Assembly: GCA_937927235.1 (NCBI GenBank) | Contig: CALBCM010000031.1 | Coordinates: 1-64,000 of the forward strand | DNA: 64,000 nucleotides | Direction of reading: 5' to 3' | Origin: an uncultured Johnsonella sp. | GTDB taxonomy: Bacteria > Bacillota > Clostridia > Lachnospirales > Lachnospiraceae | In this document: piece after piece, positions 7,773 to 16,389 of the stretch | Layout: each line of letters begins with the position of its first letter | How positions within the stretch are numbered: the stretch's first letter is position 1 | Notes under the pieces: generated by a model | What the model was told of the DNA's origin: nothing | What the model saw: only the letters and a program-made list of their open reading frames with translations | Databases searched by the model: none | Made by a program: the position numbers and the translations under genes

Positions 7773-7804
7773 AGTCAGGAAATCAGATTAGGAGGAGAAA
7801 GATT

Positions 7805-9721
7805 TTGATTTTAAATACTTCAAATCTATGTAAGGCATTTGGAGAAGAAGAAATTATAAATAATGCCTCAATTATAATAAATGAAAATGAAAGGGTTGCC
7901 GTGGTCGGAGCAAACGGAGCAGGCAAAACCACCCTGCTCCGCATGCTTACGGGAGAGCTTGCCCCCGACTCAGGCAGCGTATATATATCAAAAAATACAA
8001 GTGTAGGCTATCTGCGCCAGATTAATGATATTGACTCCGATTTAAGCATTGAAGAAGAGCTTTTAACGGTTATAAAGCCTATTACAGATATGGAAAACAC
8101 ACTTAAAGGAATGCATAAAGCTATGAAGGGACTTTCCGGAGAGGAACTTGAAAGTCTTTATGATTCCTATACCAGACTTGTACATGAGTATGAGCTTGCA
8201 GACGGCTATGCAGCCAAGAGCCGGGTTACCGGCATATTGAAGGGACTGGGCTTTTCAGAGGACGAATTTTCAAAAAAGATAAATATGCTCTCAGGAGGGC
8301 AAAAAACCAGAGTTTTTCTGGGCAAGCTGCTCCTGTCCAAGCCGAACATAATAATGCTGGATGAGCCTACCAACCACCTTGACCTTTCAAGCATAGAATG
8401 GCTGGAAAATTATTTGCTTAATTATAAGGGGACAGTAATTATAGTTTCCCATGACAGATATTTTTTAGACAGAATCGTTAATAAGGTAATAGACCTGGAG
8501 GCTTGTGAAGCTTTAGTATATTCAGGCAATTATACCGAATTTACTCAAAAAAAAGCTCTGCTTAAGGAGGCGGCACTGAAAGCCTATGCAAATCAGCAGG
8601 AGGAGATAAAAAGACAGGAAGCTGTCATTGACAAGCTTAAATCCTTTAATAGAGAAAAATCTGTCAGAAGAGCGGAAAGCCGCCAAAAAATGCTTGATAA
8701 AATTGACAAGCTTGATAAGCCCACAGAGCCGAATACAGATATGAAGCTTGACCTTACAATGAGCCGTGAAAGCGGAAATGATGTTTTAAGAGCGGAGAAT
8801 CTTGAAAAAGCCTTTAATAACCATACACTCTTCTCGGGATTAAGCTTTGAAATAAAACGGGGCGAGCATGTGGCAATAATAGGCGATAACGGAAGCGGCA
8901 AGACTACCATCCTGAAAATTATAAATAATCTCCTGCTCCCTGATAAAGGCTATGTACAGCTTGGCATTGGAGTTGAAACTGGCTATTATGACCAGGAGCA
9001 TCAGGTGCTCAATCAGGACAAGACCTTATTTGACGAGCTTCAGGATGCTTATCCCGAGCTTGACAACACCTCGGTCAGAAATGTACTGGCAGCCTTTTTA
9101 TTTACAGGTAATGAGGTATTTAAAAAAATATCAAGTCTGAGCGGAGGAGAAAGAGGCAGAGTATCTCTTGCCAAGCTCATGCTTGGAAAAGCAAATTTTA
9201 TAGTGCTGGATGAACCCACCAACCACCTGGATACCTCCAGCAAGGAAATCCTTGAAAGCGCTATAAAGAATTTTAAAGGTACAGTTTTATATGTGTCACA
9301 TGACAGATATTTTATAAATCAAACTGCTGACAGAATCCTGGAGCTTAAGGACAATAAGCTTTATAACTATATAGGCAATTATGATTATTATCTTGAAAAA
9401 CGTGACGATGTGAGAAATGCCGCTTTTACAGCTTATAAAGCTCAAAATATTTCTGCACCTTTAAATGAAAAAAAATCGAAGCAGGACTGGCTGGCTTCAA
9501 AGGAGAAAGCGGCAAAGGCTAAAAAGCAAAAGGCGGCACTGGAAAATTGTGAAAGCTTAATAGAAAAATATGAAAATGAGATTAGGGAAATAGAGCTTGA
9601 TTTTGCCAAGCCCGAATTTCAAAGTGATGCTGTAAAGCTTATGAAGCTTCAAAAGCAAAAAGAAGCCGCTGAAGCGGAGCTTGAGAAGCTTTATACTCAA
9701 TGGGAAGTGCTCTCACAGTAG
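7805..9721 (+). CDS. ABC-F family ATPase acting on ribosomes
   Basis: The 638-residue soluble protein has two ABC cassettes and no membrane part. Walker A motifs are GANGAGKTT and GDNGSGKTT; signatures are LSGGQKTRV and LSGGERGRV; both Walker B motifs read LDEPTNHLD. A helical linker (about 240-310) joins the cassettes and a C-terminal coiled coil (about 545-638) follows. ABC-F proteins bind the ribosomal E site and tune translation, some giving antibiotic protection. The layout is like YdiF/Uup housekeeping members. The start is TTG, supported by GGAGGAG 7 nt upstream and by the conserved MILNTSNL beginning. The gene after it is 17 bp downstream. Confidence 0.9.
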   Translation: MILNTSNLCKAFGEEEIINNASIIINENERVAVVGANGAGKTTLLRMLTGELAPDSGSVYISKNTSVGYLRQINDIDSDLSIEEELLTVIKPITDMENTLKGMHKAMKGLSGEELESLYDSYTRLVHEYELADGYAAKSRVTGILKGLGFSEDEFSKKINMLSGGQKTRVFLGKLLLSKPNIIMLDEPTNHLDLSSIEWLENYLLNYKGTVIIVSHDRYFLDRIVNKVIDLEACEALVYSGNYTEFTQKKALLKEAALKAYANQQEEIKRQEAVIDKLKSFNREKSVRRAESRQKMLDKIDKLDKPTEPNTDMKLDLTMSRESGNDVLRAENLEKAFNNHTLFSGLSFEIKRGEHVAIIGDNGSGKTTILKIINNLLLPDKGYVQLGIGVETGYYDQEHQVLNQDKTLFDELQDAYPELDNTSVRNVLAAFLFTGNEVFKKISSLSGGERGRVSLAKLMLGKANFIVLDEPTNHLDTSSKEILESAIKNFKGTVLYVSHDRYFINQTADRILELKDNKLYNYIGNYDYYLEKRDDVRNAAFTAYKAQNISAPLNEKKSKQDWLASKEKAAKAKKQKAALENCESLIEKYENEIREIELDFAKPEFQSDAVKLMKLQKQKEAAEAELEKLYTQWEVLSQ

Positions 9722-9738
9722 CAGGGAGGGTTTAATTT

Positions 9739-9990
9739 ATGAAAAGAATACTGGCTTCAGCAGCGCTTATAGCTCTGTTTATATTAATAGCAGCTACAGT
9801 AATAGCCGGACTTACAGGAGCACCGGCAAACATACTGCTTGCCTTATTATTTTGTGAGATAGCAATACCCGGCTCAGCCTATGCTTTTATTATAATTACC
9901 AAGCAAATCAGAAGATTGAATAAGGTAAATAAAGCGGAGCCGGATACTAAAAAAACACCGGAAAATTCGGATAAGAGTGAGTTAAATTAA
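9739..9990 (+). CDS. Small two-helix membrane protein of unknown function
   Basis: The 83-residue product has two hydrophobic segments (about 5-25 and 32-54) and a charged tail (RRLNKVNKAEPDTKK). It has a GGGAGGG ribosome site and begins 17 bp after the ABC-F gene, so it shares its transcript. I do not recognise a family. The codon use looks like that of the neighbours, and the shared terminator follows directly, which supports a real gene. Confidence 0.6.
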   Translation: MKRILASAALIALFILIAATVIAGLTGAPANILLALLFCEIAIPGSAYAFIIITKQIRRLNKVNKAEPDTKKTPENSDKSELN

Positions 9991-10043
9991 AATAAAGAAA
10001 TGCCGATTTCGACAAAATAGCGATTTCGGCGTTTCTTTATTTT
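9989..10043. terminator. Bidirectional terminator between converging operons
   Basis: A long stem, AAAATAAAGAAATGCCGA (9989-10006) against 10026-10043, has A-rich and T-rich flanks in both directions. It sits between the plus-strand ABC-F operon and the minus-strand purA end. Confidence 0.85.
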
Positions 10044-10050
10044 GCAGCCC

Positions 10051-11334
10051 TTAGTTCTGCCTATAAATAATCTCATCCCTGCCGGGACCGTTGCTTATCA
10101 TTTTAATAGGTACTTCAAGCTCTTTTTCAATAAATTCGATATATTTTCTGCAATTATCCGGAAGCTTTGAGTATTCCTTAATTCCTCTAATATCGCACTT
10201 CCAACCGGGAAGGTATTCATAAACAGGCTTTGCTTTCTTAAGCAGAGGGGTTGAAGGGAAATCCTTTACTACCTTGCCTTCAATTTCATAGCCCGTGCAG
10301 ACCGGAAGCTCCTCAAGATAGCCAAGTACATCAATCACGGTAAGTACAACCTCGGTAGCTCCCTGAATCCTGCAGCCATAGCGGCTTGCAACAGCATCAA
10401 ACCAGCCCATGCGCCTGGGTCTGCCTGTGGTCGCTCCGTATTCCCCCTTATCTCCGCCCCTTTTTCTAAGCTCATCGGCAGCAGCCTCATCCGGGATTTC
10501 AGTGACAAACTCTCCTCCCCCTACTGCACTTGAGTATGCCTTTACTACAGTAATAATATCCTTGATTTCATAAGGAGGGATTCCTGCACCTACTGCCCCG
10601 TAGGCGGCAAGTGTAGAAGAAGAGGTTACCATAGGATAGATTCCGTGATCGGTATCCTTTAGAGAGCCGAGCTGTCCCTCAAGAAGTATATCCTTGCCCT
10701 CCTTTACAGCTTCAGCCAAATAAGCGGAGGTATCGCATAAGTACGGAGCAATCAGCTCTCTATAAGAATGCAGCGTAGCTCTAAGCTCTGCCTTATCAAT
10801 TTCAGGTTTATTATATAAATGCTTAAATAATATATTTTTTAAAAGGCAGATTTTTTCAATCCTTTCATTTAAAATCTCATCATCAAAAAGCTCTCCTGCC
10901 TGTATGCCGATTTTGGCATACTTATCAGAGTAAAAAGGAGCTATCCCTGATTTGGTAGAGCCGTAAGCTCTTCCGGCAAGTCTTTCTTCCTCATAGGTAT
11001 CCTGTAAGATATGATAAGGCATCAAAAGCTGTGCCCGTTCGGATATAAGTATCTTAGGCTCAGGCACGCCCTGGCTTACCACAGCTTCCAGCTCCTTAAT
11101 AAAATAAGGGATATTAAGTGCAACTCCATTGCCGATAATGCTTGTAGTATGCTCATAGAAAATCCCTGACGGCAGAAGGTGAAGTGCAAATTTGCCGTAA
11201 TTGTTAATTATGGTATGGCCTGCATTGCTCCCTCCTTGAAAACGTACGATAATATCTGCTTTTTCGGCAAGCATGTCGGTTATCTTTCCCTTGCCCTCAT
11301 CTCCCCAGTTTGCGCCAACTATAGCTCTTACCAT
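10051..11334 (-). CDS. purA: Adenylosuccinate synthetase
   Basis: The 427-residue enzyme joins IMP and aspartate with GTP to give adenylosuccinate, the first AMP-specific step. The N-terminal P-loop-like GDEGKGK, the GGSNAGHT segment, the GNGVALN region and the late GRPRRMGWFD motif are all in place, and the length is normal. It is last of the purC-purB-purA set, 49 bp after purB, and ends at a bidirectional terminator. Together with purB it completes IMP to AMP. Confidence 0.95.
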   Translation of the reverse strand: MVRAIVGANWGDEGKGKITDMLAEKADIIVRFQGGSNAGHTIINNYGKFALHLLPSGIFYEHTTSIIGNGVALNIPYFIKELEAVVSQGVPEPKILISERAQLLMPYHILQDTYEEERLAGRAYGSTKSGIAPFYSDKYAKIGIQAGELFDDEILNERIEKICLLKNILFKHLYNKPEIDKAELRATLHSYRELIAPYLCDTSAYLAEAVKEGKDILLEGQLGSLKDTDHGIYPMVTSSSTLAAYGAVGAGIPPYEIKDIITVVKAYSSAVGGGEFVTEIPDEAAADELRKRGGDKGEYGATTGRPRRMGWFDAVASRYGCRIQGATEVVLTVIDVLGYLEELPVCTGYEIEGKVVKDFPSTPLLKKAKPVYEYLPGWKCDIRGIKEYSKLPDNCRKYIEFIEKELEVPIKMISNGPGRDEIIYRQN

Positions 11335-11383
11335 CTTTTTCCCTTTCAGTTATATATTCTTTTGCGGGTAAAGCTCTAAGTAT

Positions 11384-12814
11384 TTACACATTAATCTTTG
11401 CTTCAATACCAAGCTCATCCTTATATTTTTTTAATATCGGCTCAATATACTCCTGTATAAATTCCTCAACCTGTTTGGAGCTGCGCCCGGTATACTTTAA
11501 AGCCTGAACCTCACTCTTAAGCTGCTCAAGGCTTAGATTAAAGCTTGAATCGGCAGCTATAAGCTCAAGAAGATTATTATCCTTTCCTTCCTCTTTTACC
11601 TGTCTGCCGGCTTCTATGGAAAGCTTTCTTATCCTTTCATGTATAGCCTGTCTGTCGCCTCCCGCTTTTACCGCAGCCATCATTATATTTTCTGTTACCA
11701 TAAAGGGAAGCTCGGCTTTAAGCCTTTTTTCTATTACCTTGGGATATACCACCATACCGTCAAGTATATTAAGGTAAAGATTCAGTATCCCGTCTGTCGC
11801 CAGAAATCCCTCCGGTATTGAAAGTCTTTTATTTGCCGAGTCGTCAAGAGTTCTTTCAAACCATTGTGTAGCTGCTACAAGCATAGGATTCATAGCATCA
11901 CTTATTACAAAATCGGCAAGCGATGCCATTCTTTCGCTTCTCATAGGGTTTCTTTTATACGCCATTGCCGAAGAGCCTATCTGGTCCTTTTCAAAAGGCT
12001 CCTCAATCTCTTTAAGATGAGCGAGCAGTCTGATATCATTTGAAAATTTATGAGCCGACTGCGCTATTCCGGCAAGCACATTAAGCACCCTGCTGTCAAT
12101 CTTTCTTGAATAGGTCTGGCCTGAAACCGGATAGCACTTCGCATATCCCATATAGCCCGCTATAAGCTTATCAAGCCTTCTGATTTTTTCATCATCTCCC
12201 TCAAACAGCTCACAAAATGAAGCCTGAGTCCCCGTAGTTCCCTTACAGCCGAGCAGCTTCAGTCCCTCTGTTACATAGCCTAAATCCTCATAATCAAGCA
12301 GCAGATCATTAAGCCAAAGTGCCGCCCGTTTTCCCACCGTAGTAGGCTGAGCCGGCTGAAAATGTGTAAATGCCAGTGTCGGCAGCTCTTTATACTTCAG
12401 TGCAAACAGACTCAGCTTATGCATTACATTTACCAGCTTTACTCTGACAAGCTCCAGCGCTTCCTTCATAAGAATAATATCGGTATTGTCGCCTACATAA
12501 CAGCTTGTCGCTCCAAGATGTATAATAGCCTTTGCCTTAGGACACTGCAAGCCGTAAGCATAGACATGACTCATAACATCATGGCGCACGATTTTTTCAC
12601 GCTCTTTGGCAGCTTCAAAATTAATATCATCCTTAAATCTTTCAAGCTCCTCAATCTGCTCAGAGCTTATATTTAAGCCCAACTCTTTTTCAGCCCTTGC
12701 AAGTGCAATCCAGAGCCTTCTCCAGGTCTTAAATTTCTTATCGGGAGAAAAGATATACTGCATCTTTTCTCCCGCATATCTTTCCGACAGAGGGCTTATA
12801 TATTTATCATACAT
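11384..12814 (-). CDS. purB: Adenylosuccinate lyase
   Basis: The 476-residue lyase of the fumarase/aspartase superfamily works twice in purine synthesis, on SAICAR (product of the upstream gene) and on adenylosuccinate (product of the downstream gene). Visible motifs: the substrate His region in HDVMSHVYAY, HLGATSCYVGDNTD, and the family signature GSSAMAYKRNPMRSE. The length matches the longer purB class. It sits between purC and purA on the same strand with gaps of about 50 bp. Confidence 0.95.
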   Translation of the reverse strand: MYDKYISPLSERYAGEKMQYIFSPDKKFKTWRRLWIALARAEKELGLNISSEQIEELERFKDDINFEAAKEREKIVRHDVMSHVYAYGLQCPKAKAIIHLGATSCYVGDNTDIILMKEALELVRVKLVNVMHKLSLFALKYKELPTLAFTHFQPAQPTTVGKRAALWLNDLLLDYEDLGYVTEGLKLLGCKGTTGTQASFCELFEGDDEKIRRLDKLIAGYMGYAKCYPVSGQTYSRKIDSRVLNVLAGIAQSAHKFSNDIRLLAHLKEIEEPFEKDQIGSSAMAYKRNPMRSERMASLADFVISDAMNPMLVAATQWFERTLDDSANKRLSIPEGFLATDGILNLYLNILDGMVVYPKVIEKRLKAELPFMVTENIMMAAVKAGGDRQAIHERIRKLSIEAGRQVKEEGKDNNLLELIAADSSFNLSLEQLKSEVQALKYTGRSSKQVEEFIQEYIEPILKKYKDELGIEAKINV

Positions 12815-12870
12815 AGATTAAACCTTTCTTTAATCAGCAAATCCTCTAAAATTAGCGAGATGCCGCTTAA

Positions 12871-13578
12871 TTATTCAATGCCAAGTCTTCTAAAGACCTC
12901 CTGATAGGCATCCTCAACATTGCCGAGGTCACGGCGGAATCTGTCCTTATCAAGCTTTTCATGGGTCTGCTTATCCCAAAGTCTGCAGGTATCAGGTGAA
13001 ATCTCATCTGCCAGAATTATATCGCTGCCGTACCTTCCGAACTCAATCTTAAAATCAATTAAATCTATGTTGAGCTTCCCGAAATAATCTATAAGTACTT
13101 CATTAACCTTAAAAGCATAAGTTGCAATCTTATCAATTTCCTCCTGAGTAGCCAGATTCATTGCAATGGCATAATAGCCGTTTATAAAAGGATCTCCAAG
13201 CTCGTCATTTTTATATGAAAACTCAAGGATTGGAGCTTTAAACTTAACTCCCTCTTCAACACCCATTCTCTTTGAGAAGCTTCCGGCAGCATAGTTTCTT
13301 ACAATTACCTCAAGAGGGACTATAGATACTTTTTTAACTGCAGTTTCTCTGTCATTTAACTCTTTTATATAATGTGTAGGCACTCCCTTTTCCTCAAGAA
13401 TCTTAAAAAGATGATTGGTCATGCGGTTATTTATAGCACCCTTTCCCACTATAGTGCCTTTTTTCTCTCCGTTAAACGCCGTGGCATCATCCTTATATGA
13501 TACTATTAATACTTCCGGTTCTCCTGTTTTAAAGACTTTTTTTGCCTTTCCCTCATATAATTGTTCAAGCTTCTCCAT
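12871..13578 (-). CDS. purC: SAICAR synthetase (phosphoribosylaminoimidazole-succinocarboxamide synthase)
   Basis: The 235-residue ATP-dependent enzyme couples CAIR with aspartate. The start EQLYEGKAKKVFKT, the middle PLEVIVRNYAAGSFSKR, and DFKIEFGRYG and ADEISPDTCRLWD near the end are diagnostic, and the length is typical of the bacterial form. A strong promoter lies 70 bp upstream. It leads the purC-purB-purA group; the other purine genes are not in this window. Confidence 0.95.
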   Translation of the reverse strand: MEKLEQLYEGKAKKVFKTGEPEVLIVSYKDDATAFNGEKKGTIVGKGAINNRMTNHLFKILEEKGVPTHYIKELNDRETAVKKVSIVPLEVIVRNYAAGSFSKRMGVEEGVKFKAPILEFSYKNDELGDPFINGYYAIAMNLATQEEIDKIATYAFKVNEVLIDYFGKLNIDLIDFKIEFGRYGSDIILADEISPDTCRLWDKQTHEKLDKDRFRRDLGNVEDAYQEVFRRLGIE

Positions 13579-13648
13579 GGTTAATATCCTTTCATCTTAT
13601 AAAATTTATTCCCTCCGGCAAGCGCTGGAGTATATTTTCCAGTTGATG

Positions 13649-13677
13649 ATTATAATACATTTTCATTTACCATGCAA
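13649..13677 (-). promoter_or_regulatory. purC operon promoter
   Basis: TTGCAT (13672-13677), 17-nt spacer, TATAAT (13649-13654) on the minus strand. The leader to the purC ATG is only about 60 nt and does not contain a purine-riboswitch pattern. Confidence 0.75.
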
Positions 13678-13692
13678 CCAAAGGCAATATAA

Positions 13693-13723
13693 ATAAGCTT
13701 GATAAAATTATCACTCAGCTTAT
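13693..13723 (-). terminator. Possible terminator overlapping the dapB stop
   Basis: ATAAGCT and AGCTTAT arms with inner TGATAA/TTATCA form a hairpin that includes the dapB stop codon. The T-run after it is weak, so efficiency is doubtful. Confidence 0.4.
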
Positions 13724-14502
13724 GAGAGCCTTATAACATCCTTCATACTATAAAGTCCTTTTTGCCTGGAAACTATAAATTCGGCGGCTTTTAAGGCACC
13801 CTTGGCAAATATTTTTCTGGACAGTGCAGTATGCGTGAATGAAATAATCTCATCCTCACCTGCAAAAATAACCTCATGCTCCCCTGCCATGCTGCCGCCT
13901 CTTACTGAAGCTATGCCTATCTCATTTTCAGGTCTTGCCTCCCGTCTGTCAGTCCTGCAGTACACAGGATTGAGCTTATTGCCGAGTGCGGCATTTACAG
14001 CTTCTGAAATTGAGATTGCAGTGCCGCTTGGGGCATCTATCTTTCTTTTGTGATGCTTTTCTATAATTTCAATGTTAAAGCCTGAGCTATAAAGGATTTT
14101 AGCAGTTTCCGACACAAGCTCAGTTAAAAGATTAATACCGAGCGACATATTGGCAGAGCGCAGTACTGCTGTTTTATCTGAAAGAGCATTAATTCTTGCA
14201 AGCTGCTTTAAGCTCAGATTTGTGGTGCAGAGCACCAGCGGGATACTCTGCCTTTCAGTAAAATCCAGCAACGCATCTATTGCCGTTGCCGTAGAAAAAT
14301 CAATTATTACATCCGCCGTTTTTTTAATATCTTCTCCTAAATCATCAAAATGGCTGTATACTGGATAATCCAAGGCTGTATCAGCCCTTTGCCTGTCAAT
14401 GCCCGCACAGATAATAATGTGATTTTCGGCTGCGTTTTCTTTAACCAGACTGCTTAATTCTCTTCCCATAGCTCCAAGACAGCCATGCAGTATTATATTC
14501 AA
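13720..14502 (-). CDS. dapB: 4-hydroxy-tetrahydrodipicolinate reductase
   Basis: The 260-residue NAD(P)H-dependent enzyme makes tetrahydrodipicolinate on the way to diaminopimelate and lysine. The N-terminal HGCLGAMGRE is the nucleotide-binding loop. EIIEKHHKRKIDAPSGTA-type residues carry the catalytic His pair and Lys. It begins 22 bp after dapA on the same strand and uses that enzyme's product directly. The cognate aspartate-semialdehyde gene asd is 27 kb away. Confidence 0.95.
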   Translation of the reverse strand: MNIILHGCLGAMGRELSSLVKENAAENHIIICAGIDRQRADTALDYPVYSHFDDLGEDIKKTADVIIDFSTATAIDALLDFTERQSIPLVLCTTNLSLKQLARINALSDKTAVLRSANMSLGINLLTELVSETAKILYSSGFNIEIIEKHHKRKIDAPSGTAISISEAVNAALGNKLNPVYCRTDRREARPENEIGIASVRGGSMAGEHEVIFAGEDEIISFTHTALSRKIFAKGALKAAEFIVSRQKGLYSMKDVIRLS

Positions 14503-14524
14503 AGCCTGCCCTCCCTTTTTTAAT

Positions 14525-15415
14525 TTAAAGTATTTCGTACTCTTTCATAGCTGCCTTCAGAAGCTTTATATGCTCCTCCTCCATATAGGTAAGCGGAAGC
14601 CTCAAGCCCCCTACTTCCTTTCCCTGAAGATTCATTGCCGCCTTTACAGGTATGGGATTGACCTCTATAAAAAGATTATTTATAACATCAAGGGCCTCCA
14701 GCTGTAATTTTGCCGCTCTTTTGATATCGCCCTCAAGCACCGCCTTGCACATCTCATGAGTTTTTCTAGGTGCAACATTGCTTAATACCGAGATAGCCCC
14801 CTTGCCTCCGAGTGCCATTATCGCTATATTCTGGTCATCATTTCCGGAATATACATCTATACCGGTATCCTGGCACAGCCTGAATATTTTAGCAGTAATG
14901 GATATATCGCCTCCGGCTTCCTTGACTCCTACAATATTGCTTACATTTTTTACCAGCTGCGCTATAGTGGCAGGAGCAAGTGCAATCCCTGCCCTTCCGG
15001 GTATATTGTATAAAATAATCGGAAGCCTCACACTGTCCGCTATTGCGGTATAATGTGCTATAAGACCGTTTTGCGTAGCCTTGTTATAATAAGGCGATAC
15101 TATTAAAAGCCCGTCAGCGCCGTAGCCCTGCGCCTCCTGTGAGAGCATTATCGCAGTCTTTGTACAGTTGGAGCCTGTCCCGGCTATTACCGGTACCCTT
15201 TTATTCACTATCCTTATAGTTTCTTTGATGACCTTAAGCTTTTCTTCATGGCTCAGGGTGGAGCTTTCTCCGGTAGTGCCACAGGAAATTATAGCATCAG
15301 TGCCTTCTCTTATTTGTTCTTCAATTAATTCTTCAAGCTTTTGGTAATTTACGCTTCCGTTTTCACTAAATGGCGTGATTAATGCAACTCCTGCTCCTTC
15401 AAAAATTGTTGACAT
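14525..15415 (-). CDS. dapA: 4-hydroxy-tetrahydrodipicolinate synthase
   Basis: The 296-residue TIM-barrel aldolase condenses pyruvate with aspartate semialdehyde. Seen: GVALITPF at the start, the GTTGESSTL substrate loop, the IIVSPYYNK-like strand (LLIVSPYYNK) and catalytic Tyr/Lys regions (YNIPGRAG, VGVKEAGGD). I chose ATG 15415 because AGGAGG precedes it and MSTIFEGAGVALITPF is the family start; an earlier in-frame ATG would lie between promoter and ribosome site. Promoter at 15489-15517. Confidence 0.95.
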   Translation of the reverse strand: MSTIFEGAGVALITPFSENGSVNYQKLEELIEEQIREGTDAIISCGTTGESSTLSHEEKLKVIKETIRIVNKRVPVIAGTGSNCTKTAIMLSQEAQGYGADGLLIVSPYYNKATQNGLIAHYTAIADSVRLPIILYNIPGRAGIALAPATIAQLVKNVSNIVGVKEAGGDISITAKIFRLCQDTGIDVYSGNDDQNIAIMALGGKGAISVLSNVAPRKTHEMCKAVLEGDIKRAAKLQLEALDVINNLFIEVNPIPVKAAMNLQGKEVGGLRLPLTYMEEEHIKLLKAAMKEYEIL

Positions 15416-15488
15416 AAAAACCTCCTTTTTAATCATATTGCCAAATTTAATAGATTTTAGTGCAGTTTCCAGATGGATATATTTCAAT

Positions 15489-15517
15489 ATTTTACAATAA
15501 ATACAGCCTATAGTCAA
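15489..15517 (-). promoter_or_regulatory. dapA-dapB promoter
   Basis: TTGACT (15512-15517), 17 nt, TAAAAT (15489-15494) on the minus strand. The leader of about 70 nt is too short for a lysine riboswitch. Confidence 0.7.
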
Positions 15518-15587
15518 TAAATTATTGGTTTTTATACCATATAAGCAGATTATAAACCCTTCTATATTTACAATTTAAGCATAAATT

Positions 15588-16274
15588 TCAGCTCTGATTT
15601 TTTTCTCTTATCGGATATAATACCGCCGGTTTATTTTCCGGCTTTACAAAAAAGCTTTTTTCCTCTGAAATAATATGTATATTGCCGCCGCTCTCATTAA
15701 TTATTTTATCAATGAATTTTTTCTTTTTGTCAAGCCCGGCAACAAATAAAGCTGTAACCCTCTGAGCATACTGCACATCGTACAGCACCACCTCCGCGTT
15801 TAGGGCGGTATGCTTCAGCTTTCCAAAATAATCATAGTCACTTTCCGCTTTCAGCAAAAAGCCTTCATGCCTTTCAAGGACAAGACTGGCCTCAAGCCCG
15901 GCTGAAGCGGCACTGTGATAGGCCCTGACCAGCCCTCCGGTTCCAAGTAAAACCCCTCCGAAATATCTGGTTACCGCCACAGCCGTATTTATGATGTTTT
16001 TTGAGGCCAGCAGGTTGTATATAGGAGTGCCAGCAGTTTTAGAAGGCTCTCCGTCATCAGAAAATCTTACCGTCCTTCCCTCGTCGGTAATATAGGCGTA
16101 GCAGTTATGCCTTGCGTCACGATAGCGTTTTTTAACGCTTTCTATAAACTGCTCCGCCTGCTCTTGTGTATATACGGGCTTAACATTTGCTATAAAGCGT
16201 GATTTTTTTTCTATAATTTCTGCACTTCCCTCACTGCAGCAAACCAAGGTTTTAAGCTCAATATTTTTTTTCAC
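15588..16274 (-). CDS. yigZ: YigZ/IMPACT (UPF0029) family protein
   Basis: The 228-residue protein has the YigZ core: EKKSRFIANVKPV, RHNCYAYITDEG, FSDDGEPSKTAGTPI and VTRYFGGVLLGTGGLVRAY. Domain 1 (about 15-125) is IMPACT-like and domain 2 an EF-G-fold-like end. Bacterial members are conserved but their biochemical role is not settled; a link to translation has been proposed from the fold. It is divergent from the PBP gene and stands alone. Confidence 0.9.
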   Translation of the reverse strand: MKKNIELKTLVCCSEGSAEIIEKKSRFIANVKPVYTQEQAEQFIESVKKRYRDARHNCYAYITDEGRTVRFSDDGEPSKTAGTPIYNLLASKNIINTAVAVTRYFGGVLLGTGGLVRAYHSAASAGLEASLVLERHEGFLLKAESDYDYFGKLKHTALNAEVVLYDVQYAQRVTALFVAGLDKKKKFIDKIINESGGNIHIISEEKSFFVKPENKPAVLYPIREKNQS

Positions 16275-16389
16275 AAAACACCTTCCTAATGTCTAAGTAT
16301 TTCTTTCATTATTCTTGATAGTATAGCACTTTTTTTTTATATTTGGTATAATGCAGTAATTAAGTTTACTAAGAAAGGCTGGTAAATGT

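Noticed and set aside
15416..15587. Lysine riboswitch before dapA
   Set aside because: The promoter at 15489-15517 leaves a leader of only about 70 nt, too short for the roughly 170-nt aptamer.
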